Below are positions 1-6,742 of a stretch of 9,616 nucleotides of DNA, in pieces. The notes beneath the pieces are model-generated. The model did no database searches. It was not told the origin of the DNA and worked only from the letters and a program-made list of their open reading frames with translations. This DNA is from Helicobacteraceae bacterium (GTDB taxonomy: Bacteria > Campylobacterota > Campylobacteria > Campylobacterales > Sulfurimonadaceae). Both the position numbers and the translations under genes were made by a program. The stretch's first letter is position 1, and the number at the start of each line of letters is the position of its first letter. The stretch lies in contig WFMO01000213.1 in the NCBI GenBank assembly GCA_015489055.1, positions 1 through 9,616 on the forward strand. Reading direction: 5' to 3'.

Positions 1-267
1 ATAATTGAAGATTTCGATGATGAGTTGCTTGGTATTGATGAGGAAACATTAAGAAGTGTACTTGGTGAAGAGATAAAAGATGAAGAGAATGTAGAAGTGA
101 AAGAGATTCCACAAGACATAAACAAGGGCAATGTTTCATCGAAAAATTCAGCAAGTAGCGGTGTAAAAGTTTTACATGATTTACTGCAAGTTTTAAATGA
201 TAAAGATATTCAGGCATCACTTGATGGGATGCATATAAATATAAATATTTCAATAGGAAAAGAGTAG
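1..267 (+). CDS. C-terminal end of an acidic ChePep-like protein (partial)
   Basis: The reading frame is open from the first base of the window, so this is the last 88 residues of a longer protein. The visible part is rich in Glu and Asp. It has an acidic stretch (FDDELLGIDEE near its start), a Ser/Asn/Lys linker, and a compact end with a predicted helix (VKVLHDLLQVLND) followed by an alternating hydrophobic strand (MHININISIGKE). Its position directly before gmk-tatA-argS matches H. pylori HP0322 (poly-E-rich protein, ChePep) and C. jejuni Cj1178c (highly acidic protein). ChePep is known as a chemotaxis regulator at the flagellated pole, with an N-terminal receiver-like domain and a conserved C-terminus. 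That N-terminus lies outside the window. A TTG at position 25 could be read as a start, but the frame continues upstream and the synteny favours a truncated view. The assignment rests on context and composition, not on an alignment. Confidence 0.7.
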   Translation: MIEDFDDELLGIDEETLRSVLGEEIKDEENVEVKEIPQDINKGNVSSKNSASSGVKVLHDLLQVLNDKDIQASLDGMHININISIGKE

Positions 268-888
268 ATGCAAGCAAAAAGTGGTGTTATTGTTGTTTTG
301 TCCGGACCTAGCGGAAGCGGCAAGAGTTCTCTTATAAATAAGATTGAAGATAAGCTTGATCATTATTATATATCGATCTCTACTACAACTAGGCCTGTAA
401 GAGGTCAAGAAGTCAATGGAGAAGATTATTTCTTTGTCTCAAAAGAGGAGTTTCTGCAAGATATAAAAGATAATTATTTTTTAGAACATGCCGTTGTTCA
501 TGGTAATTATTACGGAACATCTCTAAGACCTATTCAAACAGCTTTGAAAGAGGGACGACTTGTACTTTTTGATATAGATGTGCAAGGGCACGCTGCTATA
601 AGAGATAAGTTTCCTGATATCATCACATCTATATTTATTACAACGCCGTCACTAGCTGAGCTGAAACATCGTCTAAGCGGTAGAGCGACTGAGACTAAAG
701 ATATTATGCAAGAGAGGTTAAGTATAGCTAAAAAAGAGCTGTCGCATATAAAAGAATATGATTATGTTTTAGTAAATGATGATTTTGAGCAAACAGTAAA
801 TGCATTATTGGATATCATTCAAGCAGCAAAGCTTAAAAAATCGGCCGTAGAGATAGATGATTTTGTAAGTAAATGGTTACAAAACTAA
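268..888 (+). CDS. gmk: Guanylate kinase
   Basis: Phosphorylates GMP to GDP using ATP, in the cytoplasm, as part of guanine nucleotide synthesis and salvage. The 206-residue length is normal. The P-loop GPSGSGKSS lies at residues 13-21. The GMP-binding part carries TTRPVRGQEVNGEDYFF around residues 40-56. R42, R45 and Y54 have the spacing of the GMP-contacting Arg38, Arg41 and Tyr50 of the yeast enzyme, and E73, Y82 and D102/D104 match its Glu69, Tyr78 and Asp98/Asp100. The ATG follows the TAG of the upstream acidic gene with no gap. An AGGA at 255-258 is a plausible ribosome binding site, so translation is probably coupled. The gene is the second member of the ChePep-gmk-tatA-argS run. There is nothing unusual in the enzyme itself. 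Confidence 0.97.
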   Translation: MQAKSGVIVVLSGPSGSGKSSLINKIEDKLDHYYISISTTTRPVRGQEVNGEDYFFVSKEEFLQDIKDNYFLEHAVVHGNYYGTSLRPIQTALKEGRLVLFDIDVQGHAAIRDKFPDIITSIFITTPSLAELKHRLSGRATETKDIMQERLSIAKKELSHIKEYDYVLVNDDFEQTVNALLDIIQAAKLKKSAVEIDDFVSKWLQN

Positions 889-911
889 GGGCATTTACAG
901 CAAATCAAAGA

Positions 912-917
912 TATACT
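912..917 (+). promoter_or_regulatory. Possible -10 element upstream of tatA
   Basis: TATACT lies in the 69-nt gap between gmk and tatA, about 40 nt before the tatA start, in AT-rich sequence. Campylobacterota sigma-70 promoters often have only a -10 element, so the absence of a -35 box is not disqualifying. The gap is longer than the other junctions in this run. The call is weak because such hexamers are common in AT-rich DNA. Confidence 0.3.
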
Positions 918-957
918 ATAAGCTTAAAATTATTTACGTAATACAAAAGGAGTGATA

Positions 958-1203
958 ATGGGACTACCAGGTGGATGGGAGCTAATAGTCATAGTTCTTG
1001 TGATAATAGTAATGTTTGGCGGAAAAAAGATTCCCGAATTAGCAAAAGGCTTGGGTAAAGGTATAAAAGATTTTAAAGAAGAGATGAAAGATGTCTCTGA
1101 TGATACGGTAAAAACTGAAGAGTCTGTTAAAAAAGTTGAAACAGATAAGAGTACGGCCAACGATCAAACAGTAGACACACCAAATACCACCAAACAAGCA
1201 TAA
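958..1203 (+). CDS. tatA: Sec-independent (Tat) translocase subunit TatA
   Basis: TatA forms the transport pore of the twin-arginine system, which moves folded proteins (often cofactor-bearing redox enzymes) across the inner membrane. The 81-residue protein has the standard layout. A short periplasmic N-terminus is followed by one membrane helix at about residues 8-20, with the conserved polar E8. The FGGKKIPELAKGLGKGIK hinge and amphipathic helix begin at F20-G21, and the acidic, Ser/Thr-rich tail is disordered. I chose the ATG at 958 because AAGGAG at 947-952 lies 5 nt before it. The GTG at 952 overlaps that ribosome binding site and would add only two residues. The gene lies between gmk and argS as in Campylobacter and Helicobacter. 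TatB and TatC are not in the window. TatA is preferred over TatB because of the length and the typical hinge. Confidence 0.95.
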   Translation: MGLPGGWELIVIVLVIIVMFGGKKIPELAKGLGKGIKDFKEEMKDVSDDTVKTEESVKKVETDKSTANDQTVDTPNTTKQA

Positions 1204-1205
1204 TT

Positions 1206-2801
1206 TTGAAACAGCGTGTAAAATTTTTTTTACAAAATCAGTATGATGGTGATATTGTTTTAGAAAAGCCTAAAGATAGAAACTTTGGACATTTTGCAAC
1301 TCCTATTGCTTTTTCTCTGGCCAAAGAGCTAAGAAAATCACCTGTAAAAATAGCTGAAGAGCTTAGCGTGTTGTTTGCCAAAAATAGCATGTTTAGTGAT
1401 GTTTCATCTGTTAAAGGGTATATCAATTTTAAACTTAGTGAATCGTTTTTAGACGAATATGCGTCTTGGGCGCTCAATAATCAAAAAGAATTTGCAAAAG
1501 CCGACAATCAACAAAAAATACTTATAGAATTTGTAAGCGCTAATCCAACCGGACCTTTACATATAGGTCATGCAAGAGGCGCTGTTTTTGGCGATACCTT
1601 AGTTAGATTAGGACGTCATTTAGGCTATGACATCACATCGGAATATTACATTAATGATGCAGGTAATCAGATTGATTTGCTTGGGTTATCGATACAGCTA
1701 GAGGGACAAAACAGTATATTAAAACAAACGGTTCAGTGGCCGGAGAGTTTTTATCGTGGCGAATATATTTTGCAGTTGGCAAATCAGGCCGTCCAGGAGT
1801 TTTCAACATCTATTTTGACAGATACATCAAGACAAAGAGAACTAGCTTTATGGGCTAAAGATATAGTTATGAAAATGATTGTGCAAACTTTAGATGATAC
1901 CCATGTTGCCTTTGATAGTTTTGTGTATGAGTCCACACTTTATGATGCGTGGGATGATGTATTAGAGAAAATTCATAACGGTATCTATAAGAAAGACAAT
2001 AAAATCTTTTTGGCATCTTCGTTAAAAGGTGACGATAATGACAGAGTAGTTGTTCGCGAAGATGGACGACCTACATATTTAGCCGGGGATATTATATATC
2101 ATAATCAAAAATTTGAACGTGGGTTTGACCATTATATAAATATATGGGGTGCGGACCATCATGGATATATAGCGCGCGTAAAAGCTGCGATAGAATTTTT
2201 AGGGTACGACAGTTCAAAACTGGAAGTACTGTTATCACAAATGGTAAGCCTATTAAAGGACGGTGAGCCTTATAAGATGAGCAAGCGTGCCGGAAATGTT
2301 ATTTTAATGAGTGATATTTTAGATGAGATAGGTCCGGATGCTCTGAGATTTATATTTGCATCTAAGAAATGTGATACTGCACTAGAATTTGATATAGAAG
2401 TATTAAAAAAACAAGATAGTTCAAATCCAGTGTATTATATACAGTATGCTCATGCGCGTATTAAAACTATGATTCGTAAAAGTAGTTTATCTTCCGGTGA
2501 AATATTAAATGCTACATTACACTCCTTGAGTCACGATGCAAACTCACTGCTTTTTGAAGCATTACTTTTGCCTGAAATAGTAGATGATGCCTTTCATAGC
2601 AGACAGATACAAAAACTAACCGATTATCTAAGGTCATTGGCGGCAAAACTGCATAAATTTTATTATGATTGTAAAATTTTAGGTACTTCAGATGAAGCTA
2701 AGCTTTTAAAGCTACTACAGGTAGTTGCGCTGTCATTAAAAACAGGGATGTCTTTACTGGGTATTGAGGCTAAAGACAGCATGACAAAAGATGAACATTG
2801 A
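1206..2801 (+). CDS. argS: Arginyl-tRNA synthetase
   Basis: Class I aminoacyl-tRNA synthetase that charges tRNA-Arg. The 531 residues match the family in Campylobacterota (about 530). In order there is an N-terminal Add1-type domain (about 1-100), then the catalytic Rossmann domain starting at EFVSANPTGPLHIGHARG with the HIGH motif at 119-122. Next are INIWGADHHGY (311-321) and KMSK at 357-360. The C-terminal part is an all-helical DALR anticodon-binding domain containing SSNPVYYIQYAHARI. The frame begins with TTG at 1206, two bases after the tatA stop. There is no in-frame ATG at the expected N-terminus and no clear ribosome binding site, so translation probably depends on coupling to tatA. 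A TTG start fits the expected homologous N-terminus (KPKDRNFGHFATP at residues 21-33). Function is certain; the exact start is less so. Confidence 0.97.
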   Translation: MKQRVKFFLQNQYDGDIVLEKPKDRNFGHFATPIAFSLAKELRKSPVKIAEELSVLFAKNSMFSDVSSVKGYINFKLSESFLDEYASWALNNQKEFAKADNQQKILIEFVSANPTGPLHIGHARGAVFGDTLVRLGRHLGYDITSEYYINDAGNQIDLLGLSIQLEGQNSILKQTVQWPESFYRGEYILQLANQAVQEFSTSILTDTSRQRELALWAKDIVMKMIVQTLDDTHVAFDSFVYESTLYDAWDDVLEKIHNGIYKKDNKIFLASSLKGDDNDRVVVREDGRPTYLAGDIIYHNQKFERGFDHYINIWGADHHGYIARVKAAIEFLGYDSSKLEVLLSQMVSLLKDGEPYKMSKRAGNVILMSDILDEIGPDALRFIFASKKCDTALEFDIEVLKKQDSSNPVYYIQYAHARIKTMIRKSSLSSGEILNATLHSLSHDANSLLFEALLLPEIVDDAFHSRQIQKLTDYLRSLAAKLHKFYYDCKILGTSDEAKLLKLLQVVALSLKTGMSLLGIEAKDSMTKDEH

Positions 2802-2824
2802 CTTAATCAAACTAAAGGAATGAC

Positions 2825-3160
2825 ATGGAACAGTACTTAGGTGTAAAAAAAATTCTTAGAATTTATATTGATAATGAAGATAGATTTAATGGTAAACCTC
2901 TTTGGGAAGAGCTTTTAAAAAAGGTAAAAGAGTCTGGATTGGCTGGAGCAACAGTCTTTAAAGGCGTCGGAGGTATTGGAGCGCATAGTGAGATAAAAAG
3001 TTTTAGTGTCTTTGTATTATCTCAGGAGTTGCCTATTGTGATTGAAATTATCGATTCTGAGGAAAATATTAAAAACTTTTTGGATATCGCGGATGATATG
3101 ATAGAAGAGGGTTTAGTTACAATGACCGATACGAATGTTATTAAATATAAACACAAGTAG
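2825..3160 (+). CDS. DUF190 family PII-like protein, probably linked to fluoride export
   Basis: A 111-residue protein with the DUF190 signature: RIYIDNEDRFNGKPLWEEL at residues 12-30, then ESGLAGATVFKGVGGIGAHS at 36-55. The family has a ferredoxin-like fold related to PII signalling proteins and is very often encoded next to CrcB/FluC. Its biochemical role is not established, and a regulatory or nucleotide-sensing role is an inference from the fold. The ATG is preceded by AAAGGA (2814-2819) at good spacing. It starts 23 nt after argS and 8 nt before fluC, so all three are probably co-transcribed. No signal peptide or membrane segment is visible, so it should be cytoplasmic, able to act on the cytoplasmic side of the channel encoded next. 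Confidence 0.88.
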   Translation: MEQYLGVKKILRIYIDNEDRFNGKPLWEELLKKVKESGLAGATVFKGVGGIGAHSEIKSFSVFVLSQELPIVIEIIDSEENIKNFLDIADDMIEEGLVTMTDTNVIKYKHK

Positions 3161-3168
3161 GATATAAA

Positions 3169-3549
3169 ATGAATTTTATAATTTTTTTATATATTGGAGC
3201 AGGTGGATTTATAGGTGCTATATCAAGATTTTTACTAGCTGGTTTTGTTCAAAAAACATCTGGCAGTTTATTTCCGTTTGGTACATTAAGTGTTAATGTC
3301 GTCGGCAGCTTTATTATCGGTCTTGCAGCTATGTATTTTGAAAATGTTATAGCGCCGGAGTATAAGGCGATGGTAATGACGGGTTTTTTAGGTGCTCTTA
3401 CAACCTTTTCTACTTTTTCGCTTGAGAATGTAAATATGCTCCAAGAGGGAGATTATATTCGAGTTGCTCTTAATATTTTTGTAAATGTTCTTTTTAGTGT
3501 TTTGGCTACTATTATCGCAATTTATATATTTAAAAGAGTTTACTCTTAA
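3169..3549 (+). CDS. crcB: Fluoride-specific ion channel FluC/CrcB
   Basis: Small inner-membrane protein that forms a dual-topology dimer and lets fluoride leave the cell. The 126 residues hold four hydrophobic segments: about 3-24, 37-57, 68-90 and 97-121. Family motifs are GAGGFIGAISRF at 10-21, FGTLSVNVVGSFIIGL at 37-52 with the pore asparagine N43, and TGFLGALTTFSTFS at 71-84. F80 and F83 of TTFSTF correspond to the paired phenylalanines lining the fluoride path, and the G-x-x-T pattern just before them fits the central sodium site. Only one copy is present, so it would act as a homodimer. The start is 8 nt after the DUF190 stop, with TAGGAT overlapping that stop as the ribosome binding site. 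There is no fluoride riboswitch between argS and this pair, since the spacing is too short. Confidence 0.95.
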   Translation: MNFIIFLYIGAGGFIGAISRFLLAGFVQKTSGSLFPFGTLSVNVVGSFIIGLAAMYFENVIAPEYKAMVMTGFLGALTTFSTFSLENVNMLQEGDYIRVALNIFVNVLFSVLATIIAIYIFKRVYS

Positions 3550-3574
3550 AACTTCAAAAACATAAATTTCTTCA

Positions 3575-3672
3575 TAAGCCTAAATCTAGCATATAAGAAT
3601 CAACAGCCAAGATGAAAATGACGGGCTTTGCCAGTCATTATGTATTATGCTTAGATACTTACATTGGCGATT
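3575..3672 (+). other. Structured intergenic region, possible RNA element or dispersed repeat
   Basis: The 197-nt gap between crcB and the next gene holds no recognised gene, but several pairings nest or interlock. The core hairpin has AATGAC (3617-3622) pairing with GTCATT (3634-3639), one G/A mismatch, then GGC/GCC closing a TTT loop. An enclosing stem pairs ATCTAGCATA (3584-3593) with TATGCTTAGAT (3646-3656), one bulge, extended by TAAG (3575-3578) with CTTA (3658-3661). A crossing pairing joins GCCAA (3606-3610) to TTGGC (3664-3668) and AATC (3598-3601) to GATT (3669-3672), which would be a pseudoknot or an alternative fold. There is no T-run after the hairpin, so it is not a standard terminator. 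It could be an untranslated-region structure, a small RNA or a palindromic repeat. No known RNA family is recognised. Confidence 0.4.
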
Positions 3673-3694
3673 AAATTATTGCTTTAAGAAAAAT

Positions 3695-3700
3695 TATACT
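3695..3700 (+). promoter_or_regulatory. Possible -10 element for the GNAT-like gene
   Basis: TATACT lies 46 nt upstream of the ATG at 3747, within the short inverted repeat ATACT-ataa-AGTAT (3696-3709). No -35 box is evident at standard spacing. With a start near 3707, the transcript would include the larger inverted repeat at 3716-3745 in its leader. The hexamer is good, but the surrounding DNA is very AT-rich. Confidence 0.35.
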
Positions 3701-3715
3701 ATAAAGTATGCTACT

Positions 3716-3745
3716 ATTGTGCTAAATTTTAAAATAAAGCACAAT
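3716..3745 (+). promoter_or_regulatory. 8-bp perfect inverted repeat abutting a start codon
   Basis: ATTGTGCT (3716-3723) and AGCACAAT (3738-3745) are perfect reverse complements separated by 14 nt. The spacer itself contains the palindrome ATTTTAAAAT (3726-3735). The right arm ends one base before the ATG at 3747. As DNA it could be an operator. As RNA it would place a stem where the ribosome must bind, and no Shine-Dalgarno sequence is visible there. Either reading suggests control of the downstream gene. Confidence 0.4.
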
Positions 3746-3746
3746 T

Positions 3747-4373
3747 ATGAACGAAATTACAATAAGAATCGCTAATGAAAATGATATTGATTTTTTAGCA
3801 ACTATGGTATTGAAAAACTCAAGAGATAATAATAAGATAGGTATGTTCGACCTACTCTTTGCTTCTAAAAAAGAGATTGACCTAGTGGAAAATATTAAAA
3901 AATTAATTACAGTTGATAAGAAAATATATTGCTATTATAAAAATTTTTTAATTGCATCTTTAAATAAAACAGATAGTGCGGTACTGTGTAATTACGAACC
4001 TAGATTGACTACAAGCACTTATGTTGAAGACGCCTTGCAACAGCTAGATATCGTAAAAGAGGACTATAAATATGTCTCTATGTTGTCATATTGCGAGATA
4101 GATACAGACAAAAAAGTTTGGATGCTTGATTTTCTTACTCAAAAAGAGGGAGCTGATAGTTTAGACATTGCAAAAGCGCTTATACAAAAAAGTTTACTGC
4201 AAGCAAGCTTAAAGGGCTACAGGATTGTTCGTACTATTATCAGTGCTAAGAAGGCTGATGTAATTTTGATGTATCACAAATTAGGATTTGATACGCTTTT
4301 GCAAAAAGAGTGCAGCTTTTTTCAGGACCAACTTGGAGAAAATAGAGCCATCGTTTTAGAATATCATCTTTAA
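3747..4373 (+). CDS. Divergent GNAT-like acetyltransferase, substrate unknown
   Basis: A 208-residue protein with the outline of a GNAT acetyltransferase. The N-terminus reads ITIRIANENDIDFLATMVL (4-22), the usual first strand and helix, followed by an acceptor-region segment around MFDLLF (33-38). The central strand CEIDTDKKVWMLDFLTQ (116-132) leads into a helix (138-156), and the YHKLGFD segment (176-182) matches the late GNAT motif. The loop after the central strand reads KEGADSL rather than the canonical Q/R-x-x-G-x-G/A acetyl-CoA loop, so binding may be atypical or lost. The first ATG gives the expected N-terminus but lacks a ribosome binding site and directly follows an inverted repeat. 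The gene is set apart by 197 nt upstream and 147 nt downstream, so it is probably transcribed on its own. The fold assignment is moderate and no substrate can be named. Confidence 0.6.
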   Translation: MNEITIRIANENDIDFLATMVLKNSRDNNKIGMFDLLFASKKEIDLVENIKKLITVDKKIYCYYKNFLIASLNKTDSAVLCNYEPRLTTSTYVEDALQQLDIVKEDYKYVSMLSYCEIDTDKKVWMLDFLTQKEGADSLDIAKALIQKSLLQASLKGYRIVRTIISAKKADVILMYHKLGFDTLLQKECSFFQDQLGENRAIVLEYHL

Positions 4374-4385
4374 GTGAGTATTTTA

Positions 4386-4418
4386 GTAACGATTAAAAAA
4401 TGAATCTGTTACCTTTTT
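4386..4418 (+). terminator. Weak rho-independent terminator after the GNAT-like gene
   Basis: GTAACGAT (4386-4393) pairs with ATCtGTTAC (4404-4412), 8 bp with one bulged T, followed by CTTTTT at 4413-4418. The stem is AT-rich and the loop is 10 nt, so strength is doubtful. Its position 13 nt after the stop codon and before an apparent new promoter supports the call. Confidence 0.5.
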
Positions 4419-4476
4419 ACACTATTTAAATAAATAAAGCATATTAAAGCTTCATTGTTTAACTGTTTTATAAAAG

Positions 4477-4485
4477 TGTGATAAT
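4477..4485 (+). promoter_or_regulatory. Extended -10 promoter for icd
   Basis: TGTGATAAT at 4477-4485 fits the extended -10 pattern TGn-TATAAT with one mismatch. A poor -35 candidate, TTTAAC (4458-4463), lies 16 nt upstream of the hexamer. Transcription would begin near 4492, giving a leader of about 29 nt. The leader carries TAGGAG (4508-4513), a strong ribosome binding site 7 nt before the ATG. This suits a highly expressed central-metabolism gene. Confidence 0.5.
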
Positions 4486-4520
4486 ATAGTTTAATTTTAA
4501 AATTATTTAGGAGTAGGTAA

Positions 4521-6731
4521 ATGGCACAAACAAATCCCACTATAATTTGGACAGCAATAGATGAGGCACCGGCATTGGCTACGTATTCATTATTGCCTAT
4601 TGTACAGGCTTTTTCAAGAAAAGTTGGTGTTGATATCCAGACAAGAGATATTTCATTAGCAGGAAGAATTATTGCAAATTTTTCAGAGTATTTAACAGAT
4701 TCTCAAAAGACAGAGAATGAGTTAGAGTATCTAGGTAAATTGGTACACCAGCCAATTGCCAATATTATTAAGTTACCTAATATCTCTGCTTCTGTTCCAC
4801 AGTTAAAAGAAGCAATAACAGAATTACAGGAGAAAGGATATAGCATTCCTAATTATCCTGAAAACCCTAAAACAGATGAAGAAAAAGCTATAAAAGAAAA
4901 ATATTCAGTATGTTTAGGTTCTGCTGTAAATCCAGTTTTACGTGAAGGTAATTCAGATCGCAGAGCGGCTGAAGCTGTTAAACAATATGCAAAAAAACAT
5001 CCGCATAAACTTCGTCCATGGGATGATAATTCAAAAACTAAAGTCATGTCTATGGATAAAGGCGATTTTTACGCAAATGAACAGTCGGTTATTAAAAATA
5101 AAGACGGTAAGGTTACTATTTCGTTAAACGGTAAAATATTAAAAGAGATAGACGCACAAGATAAAGAGATATTAGATGGTACGTTCATGAGCGTTGCAGA
5201 GCTACGCAGTTTTCTTTTTGATGCTATGCAAACAGCAAAATCTGATGATATTCTTTGGTCGCTACATCTAAAAGCTACGATGATGAAGGTTTCTGACCCA
5301 ATTATATTTGGACATGCTGTATCAGTTTATTTTAAAGATGTATTTGATAAATATGCAGCTGAATTTAAAGAAATAGGGGTGAATGCAAATCTTGGTCTTG
5401 GAGATCTATATAAAAAGATACAAAAGCTGTCAGTTGAAAAGCAAACAGAGATAAAAGATGCAATTTCTGATGTTTATAAAAAGCAAGCAGCTATGGCTAT
5501 GGTTGATTCGGATAAAGGTATCACAAATTTACATGCGTCAAATGATATTATTATAGATGCATCTTTGCCTGTTGTTGTGCGTGACGGAGGTAAAATGTGG
5601 GGACCTGACGGCAAGCCTAAACAGACACTTGTCACCATTCCGGACAGATGTTATGCAACTATGTATAGTGAAATCATCGAAGATTCAAAACGTAATGGGC
5701 AATTTGATGTGACTACTATGGGTTCAGTCTCCAATGTGGGGCTTATGGCCCAAAAAGCAGAGGAGTATGGTTCTCATCCGACAACTTTTGAGATTGAGGA
5801 AGATGGAATCGTTGAAGTCAAAGATAGCGATGGTTCTGTATTGATGAGTTTTAACGTTCAAAAAGGAGATATATGGAGAATGTCGCGCGCTAAAGATGTT
5901 CCTATTAAAGACTGGGTACGTTTAGCGGTTGAACGCGCAGAGATTGAGGGTGTTCCTGCTATTTTTTGGCTAGATAAAAATCGTGCACATGATGCAAATG
6001 TGATCAAGAAAGTACAGCAGTATCTACCTGAATTTGGCGTTGATAACATAGAATATCAAATCTTAGCACCTCAAGAAGCTATGGCATATTCACTTAAGCG
6101 TGTACGCAAAGGGTTAAATACAATCTCTGTGGCGGGTAATGTATTAAGAGATTATCTAACTGATTTATTTCCTATCTTGGAACTTGGAACTTCAGCTAAA
6201 ATGCTTTCGATAGTTCCGCTTCTTGCCGGCGGAGGATTGTTTGAAACAGGTGCTGGTGGTTCTGCGCCAAAACATGTTGACCAATTTTTAAAAGAGGGAC
6301 ATTTGAGATGGGATTCGTTGGGTGAGTTTTTAGCACTTGCTGAATCGCTTAGATTTATAGCCAGAAAATATGACTCACAAGAGATTGAAATCTTTACATT
6401 AGCATTAGATAAAGCAAATGCGGCATATCTTGATAACAATAAAACACCGTCACGAAAGGCTGGGGAACCGGATAACAAAGCAAGTCACTTTTTTCTTGCA
6501 CAGTATTTTGCAGATGCTCTGGCTAAACAGACTGATAATAGCACTCTTGCAAATAAATTTACAGATATTGCTAAAAGCTTAAAAGACAATGAAGAAAAGA
6601 TATTACAAGAATTATTGTCAGTTGAAGGAAGACCTCAGGACATAGGTGGCTATTATAGACCTGATAATACAAAAGCAAACTCTGCAATGCGTCCAAGCGC
6701 AACATTCAACAGCATTATCGATAGCTTCTAA
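4521..6731 (+). CDS. icd: Monomeric NADP-dependent isocitrate dehydrogenase
   Basis: Converts isocitrate and NADP+ to 2-oxoglutarate, CO2 and NADPH. In autotrophic Campylobacterota the reverse, carboxylating direction serves the reductive TCA cycle. At 736 residues it belongs to the large monomeric type (about 740), not the 420-residue dimeric type. The opening [18 protein letters not shown] (14-31) and [14 protein letters not shown] (41-54) are typical. S134 and N137 in GSAVNP, D346 in [10 protein letters not shown]544 and D548 in RDYLTDLFP match the isocitrate and metal ligands Ser132, Asn135, Asp350, Asp548 and Asp552 of the Azotobacter enzyme. H585, R596 and R645 match the NADP-binding His589, Arg600 and Arg649. 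All key residues are therefore present. It appears to be transcribed alone, ending at hairpins before the convergent dedA. NADP preference is inferred from these residues. Confidence 0.97.
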   Translation: MAQTNPTIIWTAIDEAPALATYSLLPIVQAFSRKVGVDIQTRDISLAGRIIANFSEYLTDSQKTENELEYLGKLVHQPIANIIKLPNISASVPQLKEAITELQEKGYSIPNYPENPKTDEEKAIKEKYSVCLGSAVNPVLREGNSDRRAAEAVKQYAKKHPHKLRPWDDNSKTKVMSMDKGDFYANEQSVIKNKDGKVTISLNGKILKEIDAQDKEILDGTFMSVAELRSFLFDAMQTAKSDDILWSLHLKATMMKVSDPIIFGHAVSVYFKDVFDKYAAEFKEIGVNANLGLGDLYKKIQKLSVEKQTEIKDAISDVYKKQAAMAMVDSDKGITNLHASNDIIIDASLPVVVRDGGKMWGPDGKPKQTLVTIPDRCYATMYSEIIEDSKRNGQFDVTTMGSVSNVGLMAQKAEEYGSHPTTFEIEEDGIVEVKDSDGSVLMSFNVQKGDIWRMSRAKDVPIKDWVRLAVERAEIEGVPAIFWLDKNRAHDANVIKKVQQYLPEFGVDNIEYQILAPQEAMAYSLKRVRKGLNTISVAGNVLRDYLTDLFPILELGTSAKMLSIVPLLAGGGLFETGAGGSAPKHVDQFLKEGHLRWDSLGEFLALAESLRFIARKYDSQEIEIFTLALDKANAAYLDNNKTPSRKAGEPDNKASHFFLAQYFADALAKQTDNSTLANKFTDIAKSLKDNEEKILQELLSVEGRPQDIGGYYRPDNTKANSAMRPSATFNSIIDSF

Positions 6732-6740
6732 GCTACCGAT
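6717..6740 (+). other. Hairpin spanning the icd stop codon
   Basis: ATCG-a-TAGCT (6717-6726) pairs with AGCTA-c-CGAT (6731-6740). This makes 9 bp with one A/C mismatch around a 4-nt loop that includes the first two bases of the TAA stop. There is no T-run directly after it. It may protect the 3' end of the message or assist the terminator that follows, but its role is unknown. Confidence 0.4.
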
Positions 6741-6742
6741 AA

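Noticed and set aside
952..957. GTG at 952 as the tatA start
   Set aside because: It overlaps the AAGGAG ribosome binding site and the ATG at 958 gives the normal TatA N-terminus.
930..1160. Open frame of 76 codons antisense to tatA
   Set aside because: It is the reverse complement of the clear tatA gene; the apparent Ser/Thr and hydrophobic content arises from that, with no ribosome binding site.
2802..3168. Fluoride riboswitch ahead of the DUF190-crcB pair
   Set aside because: Only 23 nt separate argS from DUF190 and 8 nt separate DUF190 from crcB, too short for the crcB RNA motif, and no matching sequence is seen.
3617..3641. Hairpin after crcB as a rho-independent terminator
   Set aside because: The stem is good but is followed by TATGTATTATGC, not a T-run, so it does not fit an intrinsic terminator.
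3584..3672. tRNA or tRNA-like gene in the crcB downstream gap
   Set aside because: No acceptor-arm pairing of about 7 bp with T-arm GTTCRA sequence or anticodon arm geometry could be laid out; the pairings interlock instead of forming a cloverleaf.
6152..6478. Open frame of 108 codons antisense to icd
   Set aside because: It lies wholly inside icd on the opposite strand, has Ser/Ala/Pro-rich composition typical of a shadow frame, and no recognisable motif.
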